A stretch of DNA of 64,000 bases, from positions 115,943 to 179,942 of the forward strand of contig NZ_BCVE01000009.1 in NCBI RefSeq assembly GCF_001591585.1, read 5' to 3'. Below the pieces are notes generated by a model. It had not been told where the DNA came from. It did not search any database and saw nothing but the letters and a program-made list of their open reading frames with translations. The DNA comes from Niallia circulans NBRC 13626 (GTDB lineage: Bacteria > Bacillota > Bacilli > Bacillales > Cytobacillaceae). The position numbers and the translations under genes are program-made. Below are positions 54,988 through 63,873 of this stretch, piece by piece (positions within the stretch are counted from its first letter, which is position 1; each line of letters begins with the position of its first letter).

Positions 54988-55035
54988 AAGGAGTAGGAGC
55001 AATCACAGTCTTTAATAATTGCTCCTACTCCTTCC
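54988..55035 (+). terminator. Terminator after the MEDS gene
   Basis: AAGGAGTAGGAGCAAT (54988-55003) against ATTGCTCCTACTCCTT (55018-55033), 16-bp perfect stem; T run is short. Confidence 0.75.
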
Positions 55036-55188
55036 CATATATCTCCATTCCTCACTGCCTCCTTTTGCTTCTATTAAACCTCAAATCTGATCTCTATAAT
55101 TTCCATTAGATTAAAAAAAGCTCGCATAATTTTTTTTACATATTTCACCACGAAATCCTTTACTCTACTAATATGTTAAATTATTTTA

Positions 55189-55217
55189 TTGACAACTTCT
55201 TTTTTGGTATGGTAAAT
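55189..55217 (+). promoter_or_regulatory. Promoter of the amino-acid ABC operon
   Basis: TTGACA, 17 bp, GTAAAT (TAAATT at 18 bp). The leader to 55322 is about 100 bases with no recognised riboswitch; the rest of the 54960-55321 gap holds only the terminator above. Confidence 0.5.
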
Positions 55218-55321
55218 TTTATACATTAGTTTATCACTCTAATATATTATCGAACTAAAGGATTTTAGTTTTATAGATTTTTTGTACTGAAAACATAATT
55301 TATAAAGGTGGCTTTTACAAC

Positions 55322-56098
55322 ATGAAACGTTTAGCAATTAATTTAGTTATTTTGGCATCTGTATTTTTCATTTTTACGGCATGTTCCAACAATTCTAAAG
55401 ATAATAAGGAAGATACATTAGTCATTGGTATTGATGATAAATTCGCTCCAATGGGGTTTAGGGATGACAATAATGAAATTGTCGGCTTCGATATTGATTA
55501 TGCAAAAGCTGCAGCTAAAAAAATGAATATGTCAGTTGAATTTCAACCAATTGATTGGAAAACAAAGGAATCAGAATTAAGCAGCGGCCGGATTGACTTA
55601 ATTTGGAATGGCTATACTATTACAGATGAACGAAAAGAAAAAGTTCTTTTCACAAAGCCTTATCTAAAAAATGCACAAGTTGTCGTAACATTAGCGGACT
55701 CAAAAATAACCAAATTAGATGATTTAGAAGGAAAAGTTGTTGGTCTCCAATCTCTTTCTTCTGCATCCGATGCATTAAATGGTAGTCCTATTAAATCAAA
55801 AATTAAGGAAGTTACCGAGTTTTCCGATAACGTATTAGCATTAAATGATCTGAAATCTGGTCGTTTAGATGCAGTTGTCATAGATGAAATTGTTATTGAT
55901 TACTATATGACAAAAGAACAAGATTCCTTTAAAATCCTTGATGAATCACTTGCCCCAGAAGAATACGGAATTGGGGTTAAAAAAGGGAACGAAGCATTAT
56001 TAGAGAAGCTTCAAAAAGCACTTGATGAGATGAATGAAGATGGCACAGCCGCTGAAGTTTCCGAAAAATGGTTTGGTGAAAATAAAGTATTAAAGTAA
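55322..56098 (+). CDS. Amino-acid ABC transporter binding lipoprotein
   Basis: Family 3 solute-binding protein of 258 aa. The signal peptide ends at the lipobox FTAC, followed by a Ser/Asn/Lys linker. LVIGIDDKFAPMGFRDDNNEIVGFDIDYA and IDLIWNGYTITDERKEKVLFTKPYL are typical of polar amino-acid or cystine binding proteins, and the Arg-Asp contacts are present. It heads a three-gene operon with a hairpin after it. Close relatives include TcyA/YxeM. Cystine is suggested by the nearby sulfate genes, but the ligand is not proven. Confidence 0.92.
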   Translation: MKRLAINLVILASVFFIFTACSNNSKDNKEDTLVIGIDDKFAPMGFRDDNNEIVGFDIDYAKAAAKKMNMSVEFQPIDWKTKESELSSGRIDLIWNGYTITDERKEKVLFTKPYLKNAQVVVTLADSKITKLDDLEGKVVGLQSLSSASDALNGSPIKSKIKEVTEFSDNVLALNDLKSGRLDAVVIDEIVIDYYMTKEQDSFKILDESLAPEEYGIGVKKGNEALLEKLQKALDEMNEDGTAAEVSEKWFGENKVLK

Positions 56099-56118
56099 CA
56101 TCGCAAATGAATCATAAA

Positions 56119-56157
56119 CAAAACAGGATTTCTTTCCGAAACCCTGTTTTGTTTTGT
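56119..56157 (+). terminator. Intra-operon hairpin after the binding-protein gene
   Basis: CAAAACAGG (56119-56127) against CCTGTTTTG (56143-56151), then TTTTG. A partial terminator that would favour binding-protein mRNA. Confidence 0.7.
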
Positions 56158-56170
56158 TGGAGGAATAGAA

Positions 56171-56830
56171 ATGGAAATTGATTATATTATTTCGATACTA
56201 AAACCAATGTTGGAAGGGGCCAAAGCAACCGTTCTTTTATTTCTTATTGCTATTGTAGTGTCCATTCCATTAGGTTTCCTATTAACACTCGCAATCCGAT
56301 CTAGCATCAAGCCAATTGCATGGCTGGCAAGCTGTTATGTTTACATCATGCGCGGTACCCCGCTCTTACTGCAATTATTGTTTATATGCTTTGGGTTACC
56401 AATGATTCCAGGAATAGGAGAATATTTAGTCCTAGATCGTTTTGTCGCTGCCTCTTTAGGATTTATTTTGAATTATGCAGCCTATTTTGCCGAAATTTTC
56501 CGCGGAGGTCTGCTTGCAATTGATAAAGGTCAGTATGAAGCTTCTCAAGTGCTTGGTTTAAGTAAATGGCAAACAACCACACGGGTTGTTTTACCACAAA
56601 TGTTTCGAATTGCCCTTCCTGCTGTGGCAAATGAATCTGTCACATTAGTGAAAGATACAGCCTTGCTGTATGCTGTTGCTGTACCCGAGTTACTGCACTT
56701 TGCCCAAACGGCGGTAAACCGAGATTTTACGATTATGCCCTTTTTTATTGCTGGGATTATTTATCTTATCATGACCCTGCTATTAACAGCATTATTTAAA
56801 TGGCTGGAGCGCAGATTTAAATTTGAATAA
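56171..56830 (+). CDS. Amino-acid ABC transporter permease
   Basis: HisM-type permease of 219 aa with about five helices. RGTPLLLQLLFICFGLP is the family motif; YFAEIFRGGLLAIDKGQYEASQVLGLSKWQTTTRVVLPQ is the ATPase-contact loop. LVKDTALLYAVAVPELL follows. TTGGAGG precedes the ATG. It lies 15 bases before the ATPase gene and 72 after the binding-protein gene. Confidence 0.93.
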   Translation: MEIDYIISILKPMLEGAKATVLLFLIAIVVSIPLGFLLTLAIRSSIKPIAWLASCYVYIMRGTPLLLQLLFICFGLPMIPGIGEYLVLDRFVAASLGFILNYAAYFAEIFRGGLLAIDKGQYEASQVLGLSKWQTTTRVVLPQMFRIALPAVANESVTLVKDTALLYAVAVPELLHFAQTAVNRDFTIMPFFIAGIIYLIMTLLLTALFKWLERRFKFE

Positions 56831-56845
56831 GAAGGACGGATACTT

Positions 56846-57592
56846 ATGGCAATCATTGAAATAGAGAATATAAAAAAATCATACGATAAGGTCGAAGTAT
56901 TGAAGGGGATAACCTTTGATGTCGATAACAATGATGTTGTGGCTGTTATTGGTCCCTCTGGTTCTGGTAAAAGCACAATGCTCCGTTGTCTTGTCGATTT
57001 AGAAAAAATCGATGGAGGAACGATTCGTGTTTCTGGAGACGAGTTAGTGAAAGATGGAATATATGCTCCGCAGCAAAAAGTCAAACAAATTACTGCAAGA
57101 ATGGGAATGGTTTTTCAGCATTTTAATCTATTTCCACATCTTACTGTAATAGACAATATTCAGCTTGCACCAAAATTAGTGAAGAAAGAATCTGCTTCTT
57201 CCCTTCAAGAAAGAAGTATGACAATCCTCGAAAAAATTGGTCTATCTAATTTTGCTAATGTCTATCCTGCCAAACTATCTGGAGGACAAAAGCAACGTGT
57301 GGCAATTGCTCGAGCATTAATGATGGAACCAGAAATTCTACTGTTTGATGAACCTACCTCCGCTTTAGATCCCGAACTAACAGGGGAAGTCTTAGCAGTG
57401 ATGAAAGATTTAGCAAAAGAAAAAATGACCATGATTGTCGTCACACACGAAATGGGATTTGCCAAGGAAGTGGCAAACAAAGTGGTTTTCATGGACAATG
57501 GAGTAATCGAAGAATCAGGTCCACCAGAAAGTCTATTCTCAATCCCCAAATCTGCCCGTACAAAAGCATTTCTTAGTGGGAAATTGAAATAA
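56846..57592 (+). CDS. Amino-acid ABC transporter ATPase
   Basis: ATPase of 248 aa of the polar amino-acid type. Walker [14 protein letters not shown]-loop [14 protein letters not shown], signature [17 protein letters not shown], Walker [16 protein letters not shown]-loop [23 protein letters not shown]. Highest similarity in memory is to GlnQ/TcyC/YxeO. It ends the operon and is followed by a terminator. Confidence 0.94.
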   Translation: MAIIEIENIKKSYDKVEVLKGITFDVDNNDVVAVIGPSGSGKSTMLRCLVDLEKIDGGTIRVSGDELVKDGIYAPQQKVKQITARMGMVFQHFNLFPHLTVIDNIQLAPKLVKKESASSLQERSMTILEKIGLSNFANVYPAKLSGGQKQRVAIARALMMEPEILLFDEPTSALDPELTGEVLAVMKDLAKEKMTMIVVTHEMGFAKEVANKVVFMDNGVIEESGPPESLFSIPKSARTKAFLSGKLK

Positions 57593-57602
57593 TAATAAAT
57601 CG

Positions 57603-57632
57603 AAAGAGCTTGAGATTTCAAGTTCTTTTTTT
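57603..57632 (+). terminator. Terminator of the amino-acid ABC operon
   Basis: AAAGAGCTTGA against TCAAGTTCTTT, 4-base loop, then seven T in total. Confidence 0.88.
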
Positions 57633-57796
57633 GTAGGAGAGATTGTTGTAAGAAATGATTGTTATTATAACAGACCTATAATTCCTATTAATAATGAAAT
57701 AATCGGATGCCCTTAAAATGACTTTGTGTAGAGAATCATGTTGTTATAATAAATATAATATATTTCATTCCTTTTTTTAGTTATATGGTAAAACTT

Positions 57797-57840
57797 GACT
57801 GCAGACTCTGTCTGATCCAGGGTATATGCAGTCTTCTTTT
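57797..57840 (+). terminator. Unassigned terminator-like hairpin
   Basis: GACTGCA (57797-57803) against TGCAGTC (57827-57833), then TTCTTTTAT. It lies in a 390-bp gap (57633-58023) with no gene seen; it could end a short untranslated RNA beginning after 57640. Confidence 0.4.
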
Positions 57841-58023
57841 ATAGTAAAGAATTGTATCATTGGCCTCTATGAAATACGTGCAACTATCTTAATAAGTTAC
57901 ATATCTTGCAGAGATACTAGCTGATTTTATCATAAATAGATTATTGTTTATAGCAGTCTGATGTAGTTAACGTATATATATAGTACAGGCATCGATAAAA
58001 GATAAATGAAGGAGCGTGAAATT

Positions 58024-58062
58024 ATGATTCATAGTTCAGTATCTTGGAGGTGCGATAAGTGA
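58024..58062 (+). CDS. Twelve-residue upstream peptide coupled to the ArsB-like gene
   Basis: ORF MIHSSVSWRCDK with AAGGAGCG seven bases before its ATG. Its stop codon shares four bases (GTGA) with the GTG start of the next gene, and the next gene's ribosome site GGAGGTG lies inside it. This arrangement favours translational coupling. It may be a leader peptide; real translation is not shown. Confidence 0.45.
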   Translation: MIHSSVSWRCDK

Positions 58063-59414
58063 CTGATTTTGCATCAATATTTACCATTGCTTCATTCCTA
58101 ACTACGATGATTTTGATCTTTTGGCGTCCTAAGGGAATGAACGAAGCAACTGCAGCAACCATTGGTGCCGTGTTAATCTTAATTAGTGGAAGTGTAACAT
58201 TTTCTGATCTAGCAGATATTGGCTCAAAGGTTACTGAGGCAGCTATAACTATCATTGCTACAATGGTTATGGCATTAACAATGGAAAGCATTGGTTTTTT
58301 CCATTGGGCTGCTACCCGATTATTAAAAGCCGCAAAGGGATCTGGAAAAAAACTCTTTTGGCTGACTAACCTTCTTTGCTTTCTTATGACACTATTTCTC
58401 AATAACGATGGAAGTATCATAATAACTACACCTGTTCTACTGATGCTGTTTAGAAAAATTGGTATGAAGCAAAAGGAAAAATTTCCTTATTTAATTAGTG
58501 GAGCACTTATTGCAACTGCTTCTAGTGTTCCTATAGGTGTAAGTAATATTGTTAATTTAATCTCTTTAAAAATAATTGGTTTGGATCTTTATATGCAAAC
58601 TGCTATGATGTTTGTCCCAGGAATAATTGGTTTAGCATTCCTCTATTTTATGTTGCTGGGAGTATTTTATCGACAACTGCCTAAAAAAATACCACTTGTT
58701 ACCAAGAATATAGATTATAGACATATCTCTTCCTTGCATCCATTACTTTCAGATCCAAATACAGAAGAAACAAAGCGACAAACAAAACTAATGGTTGGTG
58801 TATTTGTGTTCATTTTTATGGTAAGAATTCTTCTATTTGTAGCCTCTTATTATCATATCCCCATCTCCATTGTTGCCGTAACTAGTTCTCTTCTTCTGTT
58901 AAGCTGGCGATGGATTTACTTGAAAGTAACTCCAAATGATATGTTGAAAAAAACACCTTGGGATATTTTTCTCTTTGCTTATTCTATGTATATTGTTGTC
59001 TATGGACTCCATAACATTGGACTAACAGGTTTCTTAGTTCAATTGGTTGAACCAATCATGGGGGAGCATTTGTTTAAAGGAAGTATAACAATGGGATTAC
59101 TCTTGTCTGTAATGTCGAATATATTTAATAATCATCCCGCCTTAATGATTGGAACATTTACATTAACTGAAATGAATTTAGAGCCTGTCGTTCTAAAGAC
59201 TTTATATTTAGCAAATATCATTGGAAGCGATATAGGATCATTGTTGATTCCCTCTGGAACATTAGCTACTTTGATTTGGATGCACATCTTAAAGCGGAAT
59301 AAAGTAAATATATCTTGGGGGCAATATCTTAAAGTTACCATTCTTGTAATTCCAGCAACTGTATTGTTTACACTAGCCCTTCTTTATATGTGGATAGAAC
59401 TATTTTTTTACTAA
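58059..59414 (+). CDS. ArsB/NhaD-type ion transporter
   Basis: Integral membrane protein of 451 aa with about 11-12 helices, ion transporter superfamily. SFLTTMILIFWRPKGMNEATAATIGAVLILISG starts it. LLCFLMTLFLNNDGSIIITTPVLLMLF is the conserved ArsB-type core, and NIIGSDIGSLLIPSGTLATLIWMHILK near residues 395-420 is the second repeat. Length and motifs fit arsenite efflux ArsB, though NhaD/SLC13 relatives are close, and no arsR or arsC is adjacent. A GTG start at 58059 follows GGAGGTG. The neighbours do not settle the substrate. Confidence 0.82.
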   Translation: MTDFASIFTIASFLTTMILIFWRPKGMNEATAATIGAVLILISGSVTFSDLADIGSKVTEAAITIIATMVMALTMESIGFFHWAATRLLKAAKGSGKKLFWLTNLLCFLMTLFLNNDGSIIITTPVLLMLFRKIGMKQKEKFPYLISGALIATASSVPIGVSNIVNLISLKIIGLDLYMQTAMMFVPGIIGLAFLYFMLLGVFYRQLPKKIPLVTKNIDYRHISSLHPLLSDPNTEETKRQTKLMVGVFVFIFMVRILLFVASYYHIPISIVAVTSSLLLLSWRWIYLKVTPNDMLKKTPWDIFLFAYSMYIVVYGLHNIGLTGFLVQLVEPIMGEHLFKGSITMGLLLSVMSNIFNNHPALMIGTFTLTEMNLEPVVLKTLYLANIIGSDIGSLLIPSGTLATLIWMHILKRNKVNISWGQYLKVTILVIPATVLFTLALLYMWIELFFY

Positions 59415-59486
59415 TAGAATGCTTCTTTGAGATTGTACTTGAAAACATAGCGCTCTATCCAAAAGCACTTAAAAAAGAATATAACT

Positions 59487-59525
59487 AAAGGCATTAACTT
59501 TTTGATAAAGATTTAATGCCTTTTA
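59487..59525. terminator. Bidirectional terminator after the ArsB-like gene
   Basis: AAAGGCATTAA (59487-59497) against TTAATGCCTTT (59513-59523), 15-base loop. It lies between the ArsB-like gene and the convergent coat gene. Confidence 0.78.
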
Positions 59526-59557
59526 ACCAGATATAATATCTTACTTTAATTGATATG

Positions 59558-60226
59558 TTATGGCAAATGAACAGATTTTATATGGGAAAGTTTCCAGAAA
59601 ACTATATTTGCCTCTGCATTAACTAGTTCCACAATATTGTTTGAAATGTTTTGTATTAAACCAACCTTATTTGGATTCTCACCTAAATCAAAAACAAGCA
59701 ATTGGCCGATATATTTTTTCAATTGCTCTTCAAAAGTACGAGCTAGTGGAATAGTAGAAGGAACAACAGGTAAATCGGTATTGCTTAGTGTGTAAGGAGT
59801 TAGATTTGTACTATACGGTATAAGCCACTTTATGTGCTGCATAGATAGAAAAACGGTTTTAAACACAGGAGAGTAAAATACGATATAGTCATTTAAAACA
59901 CTAGTGATATAACCGTGTATAGACCTATTTCCTGTAACACATAGTTCAATAAATTGACCTTTTGCATTCATTAATATTTTTCGAAAAGATATTGGTTCTG
60001 ACTCCTCCAGAAATGGCATTTCAGAATAAGGCTTCTCAACTGAATCCTCTGAATTATTTCTTTTTTTTATATTATGAAGGTGTAGTAATGGGATATACAT
60101 GTATTTCCGCCCATTGTACAGTACTAGAATGTCTAAACCATTATCTATTAAAATACCAGAGAAATAAGCTTTTCCGGAAATCTCGATATCAACTTCTTCG
60201 TCAATTAAATCCTTGAAATTATTCAT
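59558..60226 (-). CDS. CotB-like spore coat protein A
   Basis: 222-aa protein with three copies of the CotB-type unit, a small beta-rich fold with pattern GxxVxI...G.L...DFL.L..N......LHHIKSI. Copies lie near residues 5-55 (DVLVLYNGRKYMYIPLLHLHNIKK-like), 90-145 (DYIVFYSP, then SMQHIKWL) and 170-220 (VGLIQNISNNIVELV, KLSHIKSVHLP). CotB is an outer spore coat protein. No Ser/Lys-rich tail is present. AAAGGAG precedes the ATG. It is in line with two more CotB-like genes and cotH, so mother-cell expression is likely. Confidence 0.72.
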   Translation of the reverse strand: MNNFKDLIDEEVDIEISGKAYFSGILIDNGLDILVLYNGRKYMYIPLLHLHNIKKRNNSEDSVEKPYSEMPFLEESEPISFRKILMNAKGQFIELCVTGNRSIHGYITSVLNDYIVFYSPVFKTVFLSMQHIKWLIPYSTNLTPYTLSNTDLPVVPSTIPLARTFEEQLKKYIGQLLVFDLGENPNKVGLIQNISNNIVELVNAEANIVFWKLSHIKSVHLP

Positions 60227-60438
60227 TGATTTAGCTCCTTTACATTGTGCTCATATCAGAGAGTACCTATTATCTTAATCACTATTAGTACTCTTTTTTT
60301 TAAAGATAACCAAATGCATTCTGGAATTGTCTTGGATAGCGATGATTGGAATCCTTCAAACGGTTTGAGGATTTTCTAATCTTCAGCCGGATTGATAAGA
60401 GCGAAAAACTAAGATAATAAAAAGGTGACTCTTGAGAA

Positions 60439-61833
60439 TTACTTCTTTAATCGTTCATTTCTTAATTTTTTATACATATACTCAGCATGTTTCATTAGAG
60501 AATAATATTGTTTTTCTAATAGAAAATTCTGCTCTATAGGGTCTAAATTTTTTTCATTAGTTTCGACTGGTTTGACGTTTTTTTTTGTTTCAGAGGTAAG
60601 TTTTGTTTTTTTATTTTTTTTCTTATTTTTACAATTATAAAGTCTACCCAATTCATTTAATGGGTGGCTGATATAGCCAGGAGCCATTTCCATTTTTGGA
60701 ATACGGCTATAGTTTCTTCTCTTAGCATTTTCTAATGGGGCTTTTTCTATAGCTGGCTTGCTAAAATCTTTTATGGTTGAAGAATCATCATACCCACCAT
60801 TTTCCGATTGGTAATGAGTATCAGGATCCATAGCTGCTTCCTGATTAATAGTTAAAATGGGATTTTCTAATTTGCTATCTGAAATCAAATTTATAAAGGG
60901 ATTCGCATTATAATTGGTAACAGTTTCCTTATCTCTTGAAGCAGCGTACAATTCATTAATAGTATCATTGCTAGTAGATGATGAAGATGTGTCTGTAATA
61001 TTGGGGAAACTTAAACTTTCAGGAAAAGAAACAGCTTCCTGGGTTGCAATATTTTTCTCATTATCATTATCTTCTTTGCGAATCAGGTTATGTGCTGGTG
61101 TATTATCCATCAAATACTGTGATTGATTGTCTTCCACAACATCGTTATCTTTCACATGTATAATCTCTTCTTCGAGAATTTGGAATTGGGGAGATTGATT
61201 GTTTGTCAAAGGGAGATCTTTATCGTCTTTATGTTCAATATAGTCTTTTGCCTGAATATCTTCCTTTTGCTCAATGGCTGGTATATGGTTTATTACATGG
61301 AGAGATTCCTTTTCTTCCTTTTTAGCGTTGTCTTTCTCATCATGAACTTCTTCGTTGGAAATTGGGCTTTCTGCTGATAGATTACTACTGTCTGAAAGGG
61401 TAGATTCATTCTCATTATAGATTCCATTATAGATACCGACAATAAAGGATCTTTGTATATAGATTTGGTCATCCTCATTTAAGAGCATGACATAGTCTTC
61501 AGTTATTTGGCTTAATAGCCCAACAAAAAGCTGGTTGTTAATGCTTTGAATTGTTATCCAGCTATATTTAAAATCGTACAGCAAATCAAGCAAACTTTTC
61601 TTATTTTCGTGAGATAATAAAGAGGTTTGTGGAGAAATATTTTTTGCATTTTTTGTAATGGCGTGAATTTGATCATAGGCAAAATAAAATATCTTATCGT
61701 CTAATTGTAATACAATATGGTCCTCTTTCACATCAAGCAAAATTCCAACTATAGTTCGTGTGCTATTCAAAAAAATCCTAATCTTAAAACCCTTTAATTG
61801 TTCTAGAGCCTGGGAAAAACTAAGCTCCTTCAT
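60439..61833 (-). CDS. CotB-like spore coat protein B with long low-complexity tail
   Basis: 464-aa protein. Residues 1-140 hold two CotB-type units: FKIRIFLNSTRTIVGILLDV then DDKIFYFAYDQIHAITKNA; and YSWITIQSINNQLFVGLLSQ then DDQIYIQRSFIVGIYNG. The rest (about 145-464) is low-complexity: acidic Asn/Asp/Glu-rich, with DTSSSSTSNDT, and a Lys-rich part (KNKKKNKKTKLTSETKKN). It has many Ser and Thr, so it is the best candidate for a CotH kinase substrate here. AGGAGG precedes the ATG. About 140 bases separate it from the next CotB-like gene. Confidence 0.72.
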   Translation of the reverse strand: MKELSFSQALEQLKGFKIRIFLNSTRTIVGILLDVKEDHIVLQLDDKIFYFAYDQIHAITKNAKNISPQTSLLSHENKKSLLDLLYDFKYSWITIQSINNQLFVGLLSQITEDYVMLLNEDDQIYIQRSFIVGIYNGIYNENESTLSDSSNLSAESPISNEEVHDEKDNAKKEEKESLHVINHIPAIEQKEDIQAKDYIEHKDDKDLPLTNNQSPQFQILEEEIIHVKDNDVVEDNQSQYLMDNTPAHNLIRKEDNDNEKNIATQEAVSFPESLSFPNITDTSSSSTSNDTINELYAASRDKETVTNYNANPFINLISDSKLENPILTINQEAAMDPDTHYQSENGGYDDSSTIKDFSKPAIEKAPLENAKRRNYSRIPKMEMAPGYISHPLNELGRLYNCKNKKKNKKTKLTSETKKNVKPVETNEKNLDPIEQNFLLEKQYYSLMKHAEYMYKKLRNERLKK

Positions 61834-61976
61834 TGCATAACCTCCTCACCCTATTAGGAAATCTCAAAAGGGTCTTCTCTAAAAGATGAAAAATGAAAAG
61901 TTAAAAAAGTTCCGTTATAACTTTCTAACAATTAATAATCCTTTTGAGATCAACCCTTATGAGATGATTATCCATT

Positions 61977-62471
61977 TTAGTCTATCTTTTCTTCTTTTTG
62001 TTCTTCTTGCTTCTCTTCCTTCTCTTCCTTTTCTTTCTCAGGCTTTTCAACTACTGCCCCATAGCTAATATTGTGAATATGGAACAAAGACAGTCTAATA
62101 ATTTCTTCATTTGAAACAACTGTAACATAATCACTGTTGATGGCTTCTAAAACTCCTTCAATACTATCTTTGCCGCCGCGATTAATTTTGACCCAGTAGT
62201 ATTCAAGTGAATCAAGTATTTCTGCAAAAGTTGAAGCTTCCTTATATTCAAAACTTTCAGGGATTACAAGTTCAAAAGGAAGTCCTTTCTTTGCATTTTC
62301 GGTAATACTCTTTATATGATGTAATTTATAATATACGATCCCATCATTTTCAATTAAGATTGTTAGGAAGTCATCTCCTACTGCAAGCAGCAATCCAACT
62401 TTAGAATTGGGGCCACCTCTATCAATCTTTACAACTTTTCCTACTAATGTTTGTAATAATTCAACATTCAT
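61977..62471 (-). CDS. CotB-like spore coat protein C
   Basis: 164-aa protein, the closest of the three to B. subtilis CotB. Two CotB units: GKVVKIDRGGPNSKVGLLLA then YKLHHIKSITENA; and VKINRGGKDSIEGVLEA then LFHIHNISYGAV. Unlike CotB, the C-terminal tail (about 140-164) is Glu/Lys-rich (EKEKEEKEEKQEEQKEEK) and has no Ser, so it is unlikely to be heavily phosphorylated. GGAGGG precedes the ATG. It lies 170 bases after cotH on the same strand, matching the cotH-cotB arrangement. Confidence 0.82.
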   Translation of the reverse strand: MNVELLQTLVGKVVKIDRGGPNSKVGLLLAVGDDFLTILIENDGIVYYKLHHIKSITENAKKGLPFELVIPESFEYKEASTFAEILDSLEYYWVKINRGGKDSIEGVLEAINSDYVTVVSNEEIIRLSLFHIHNISYGAVVEKPEKEKEEKEEKQEEQKEEKID

Positions 62472-62638
62472 TCTCCCATTTCCCTCCTAATGATGTTTTC
62501 CCTGTATGTATATGTGTACTGGAAAGATATTGTACTATTGCAATTGCCTATTTTATGGATAAAAACAGCATTTAGCTAAAAATAATAAGTGAAAATGGAA
62601 ATGAAACTCCCGAAAAAAACCGCTAAAATTCCACGGCA

Positions 62639-63712
62639 TTAAGTCAGATTTTTTAACTGATTAGATAAGTATCTGTTTCTGTTTTGGATATAGGTGAGAA
62701 TAAATTGTTTTTCCTTATCAAAAAAAGATGCAAGGCGCGATGAAAAGGGGTCTTTTTCTATTTGAGGTTTTATTTTGGTAAATAGTTCTTCGATAATAGG
62801 AGATTGTGTTTTAGCAGTGAAGGAATCATTTAATATTTCCTCTAATATATTCTTATAGATTTTTCTAAATGCTGGGATATGAATGAGCCTCGCAGAAAGT
62901 GTGTTATATCCTTCTATAGGTACAACATCGTAATTTAACACTTTTCCATGTCTATTTCTACCCCATGTTCCATCGCAATCCCACGGAGATATCTCAAATA
63001 AATTGGTTGAACTATTGAAGTATATTGCATAGTTATGATCAAATCCATCAAAATGTTGTATACAGACAACTCCTGCAAGCCATTTTAGATATTTTTCGAT
63101 ATCCAGCATTTTAGGAATTATTTGTTCAAACTCAAGATTTAGTAATGTGTTGATTTTAAATAAAAGATCTGAGAATAATTGATTGCTATTACCTATTTGA
63201 TATTTGGGAGTGTATCCCTGAAGTATCTCTTTTTTTGGTTTTCCCTCAACTGTTAATAATGAAAAATTGGCATCGTCATCTGTGGCATACAAGATGTCTC
63301 CATCTGCTAGATTTCTCTTTCTCAACAAGTATTCATCAAGGGACTCTATCTGTAGGTATATTCCTCTGTATTGACCGTTAATAGTCAAGAGAACATGCTG
63401 AGTCTGTGGGGAAAGAACACCAATGCTGTTGAAGAAATCCAAAGAAAGTTTACTGCGTATTAAAGAAGGATCCTTAGACTCCGCATTTAAATGAATTTCG
63501 TGTGTACCATTTACAGTAGAGGGATTTTGAAAAACAATGCTGTAAGATTTTTTTGTATGATTTCTAGTGGAATGACCACGATAAGATATTCCAATTAAAT
63601 ATTTATTCTTTCCTTCTTTGAGATAACCGGACACATAGTCATCACTCCAGATATCTTTTCTCAGATTTTTATAATCATTAGGATGAATGTAAATGTTGTA
63701 TGTTTTCATCAT
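62639..63712 (-). CDS. cotH: Spore coat protein kinase CotH
   Basis: Atypical protein kinase of 357 aa that phosphorylates serines of outer coat proteins (CotB and CotG in B. subtilis) and directs their assembly; B. subtilis CotH has 362 aa. Motifs: YRGHSTRNHTKKSYSIVFQ near residue 45, the LHLNAESKDPSLIRSKLSLDFF block (here EIHLNAES), VLLTINGQYRGIYLQIE, the catalytic FDGFDHNYAIYF, and metal-binding SPWDCDGTWGRN. GAAGGTTAGA precedes two ATGs. A sigma-K type promoter lies upstream, and a CotG-like ORF starts divergently. Confidence 0.93.
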   Translation of the reverse strand: MMKTYNIYIHPNDYKNLRKDIWSDDYVSGYLKEGKNKYLIGISYRGHSTRNHTKKSYSIVFQNPSTVNGTHEIHLNAESKDPSLIRSKLSLDFFNSIGVLSPQTQHVLLTINGQYRGIYLQIESLDEYLLRKRNLADGDILYATDDDANFSLLTVEGKPKKEILQGYTPKYQIGNSNQLFSDLLFKINTLLNLEFEQIIPKMLDIEKYLKWLAGVVCIQHFDGFDHNYAIYFNSSTNLFEISPWDCDGTWGRNRHGKVLNYDVVPIEGYNTLSARLIHIPAFRKIYKNILEEILNDSFTAKTQSPIIEELFTKIKPQIEKDPFSSRLASFFDKEKQFILTYIQNRNRYLSNQLKNLT

Positions 63713-63741
63713 TCTAACCTTCTCTCAATTTATTTATTAAA

Positions 63742-63769
63742 TAAAATATGTACTATCTTTATTAAAGTT
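63742..63769 (-). promoter_or_regulatory. Sigma-K type promoter of cotH
   Basis: CATATTTTA fits the sigma-K -10 (CATAnnnTA) exactly; AACT lies 15 bases upstream (minus strand). Thirty bases separate it from the start codon. Confidence 0.6.
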
Positions 63770-63814
63770 GCAGAAAAGGCTAGTATAAATCTTTGCAATG
63801 CAGTCAAAAGTCTA

Positions 63815-63843
63815 AACAGTACTTTCATTTAAAGCATAAGATG
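63815..63843 (+). promoter_or_regulatory. Sigma-K type promoter of the CotG-like gene
   Basis: AACA, 16-bp spacer, CATAAGATG: one mismatch to the sigma-K -10 CATAnnnTA. It ends 31 bases before the TTG start. Confidence 0.5.
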
Positions 63844-63873
63844 TATTAAACTTTTTGAAAGTGGTGGGGATTC

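Noticed and set aside
58059..59414. Calling the transporter a definite arsenite pump
   Set aside because: The fold fits ArsB, but there is no arsR, arsC or other arsenic gene, and NhaD/SLC13 members share these motifs.
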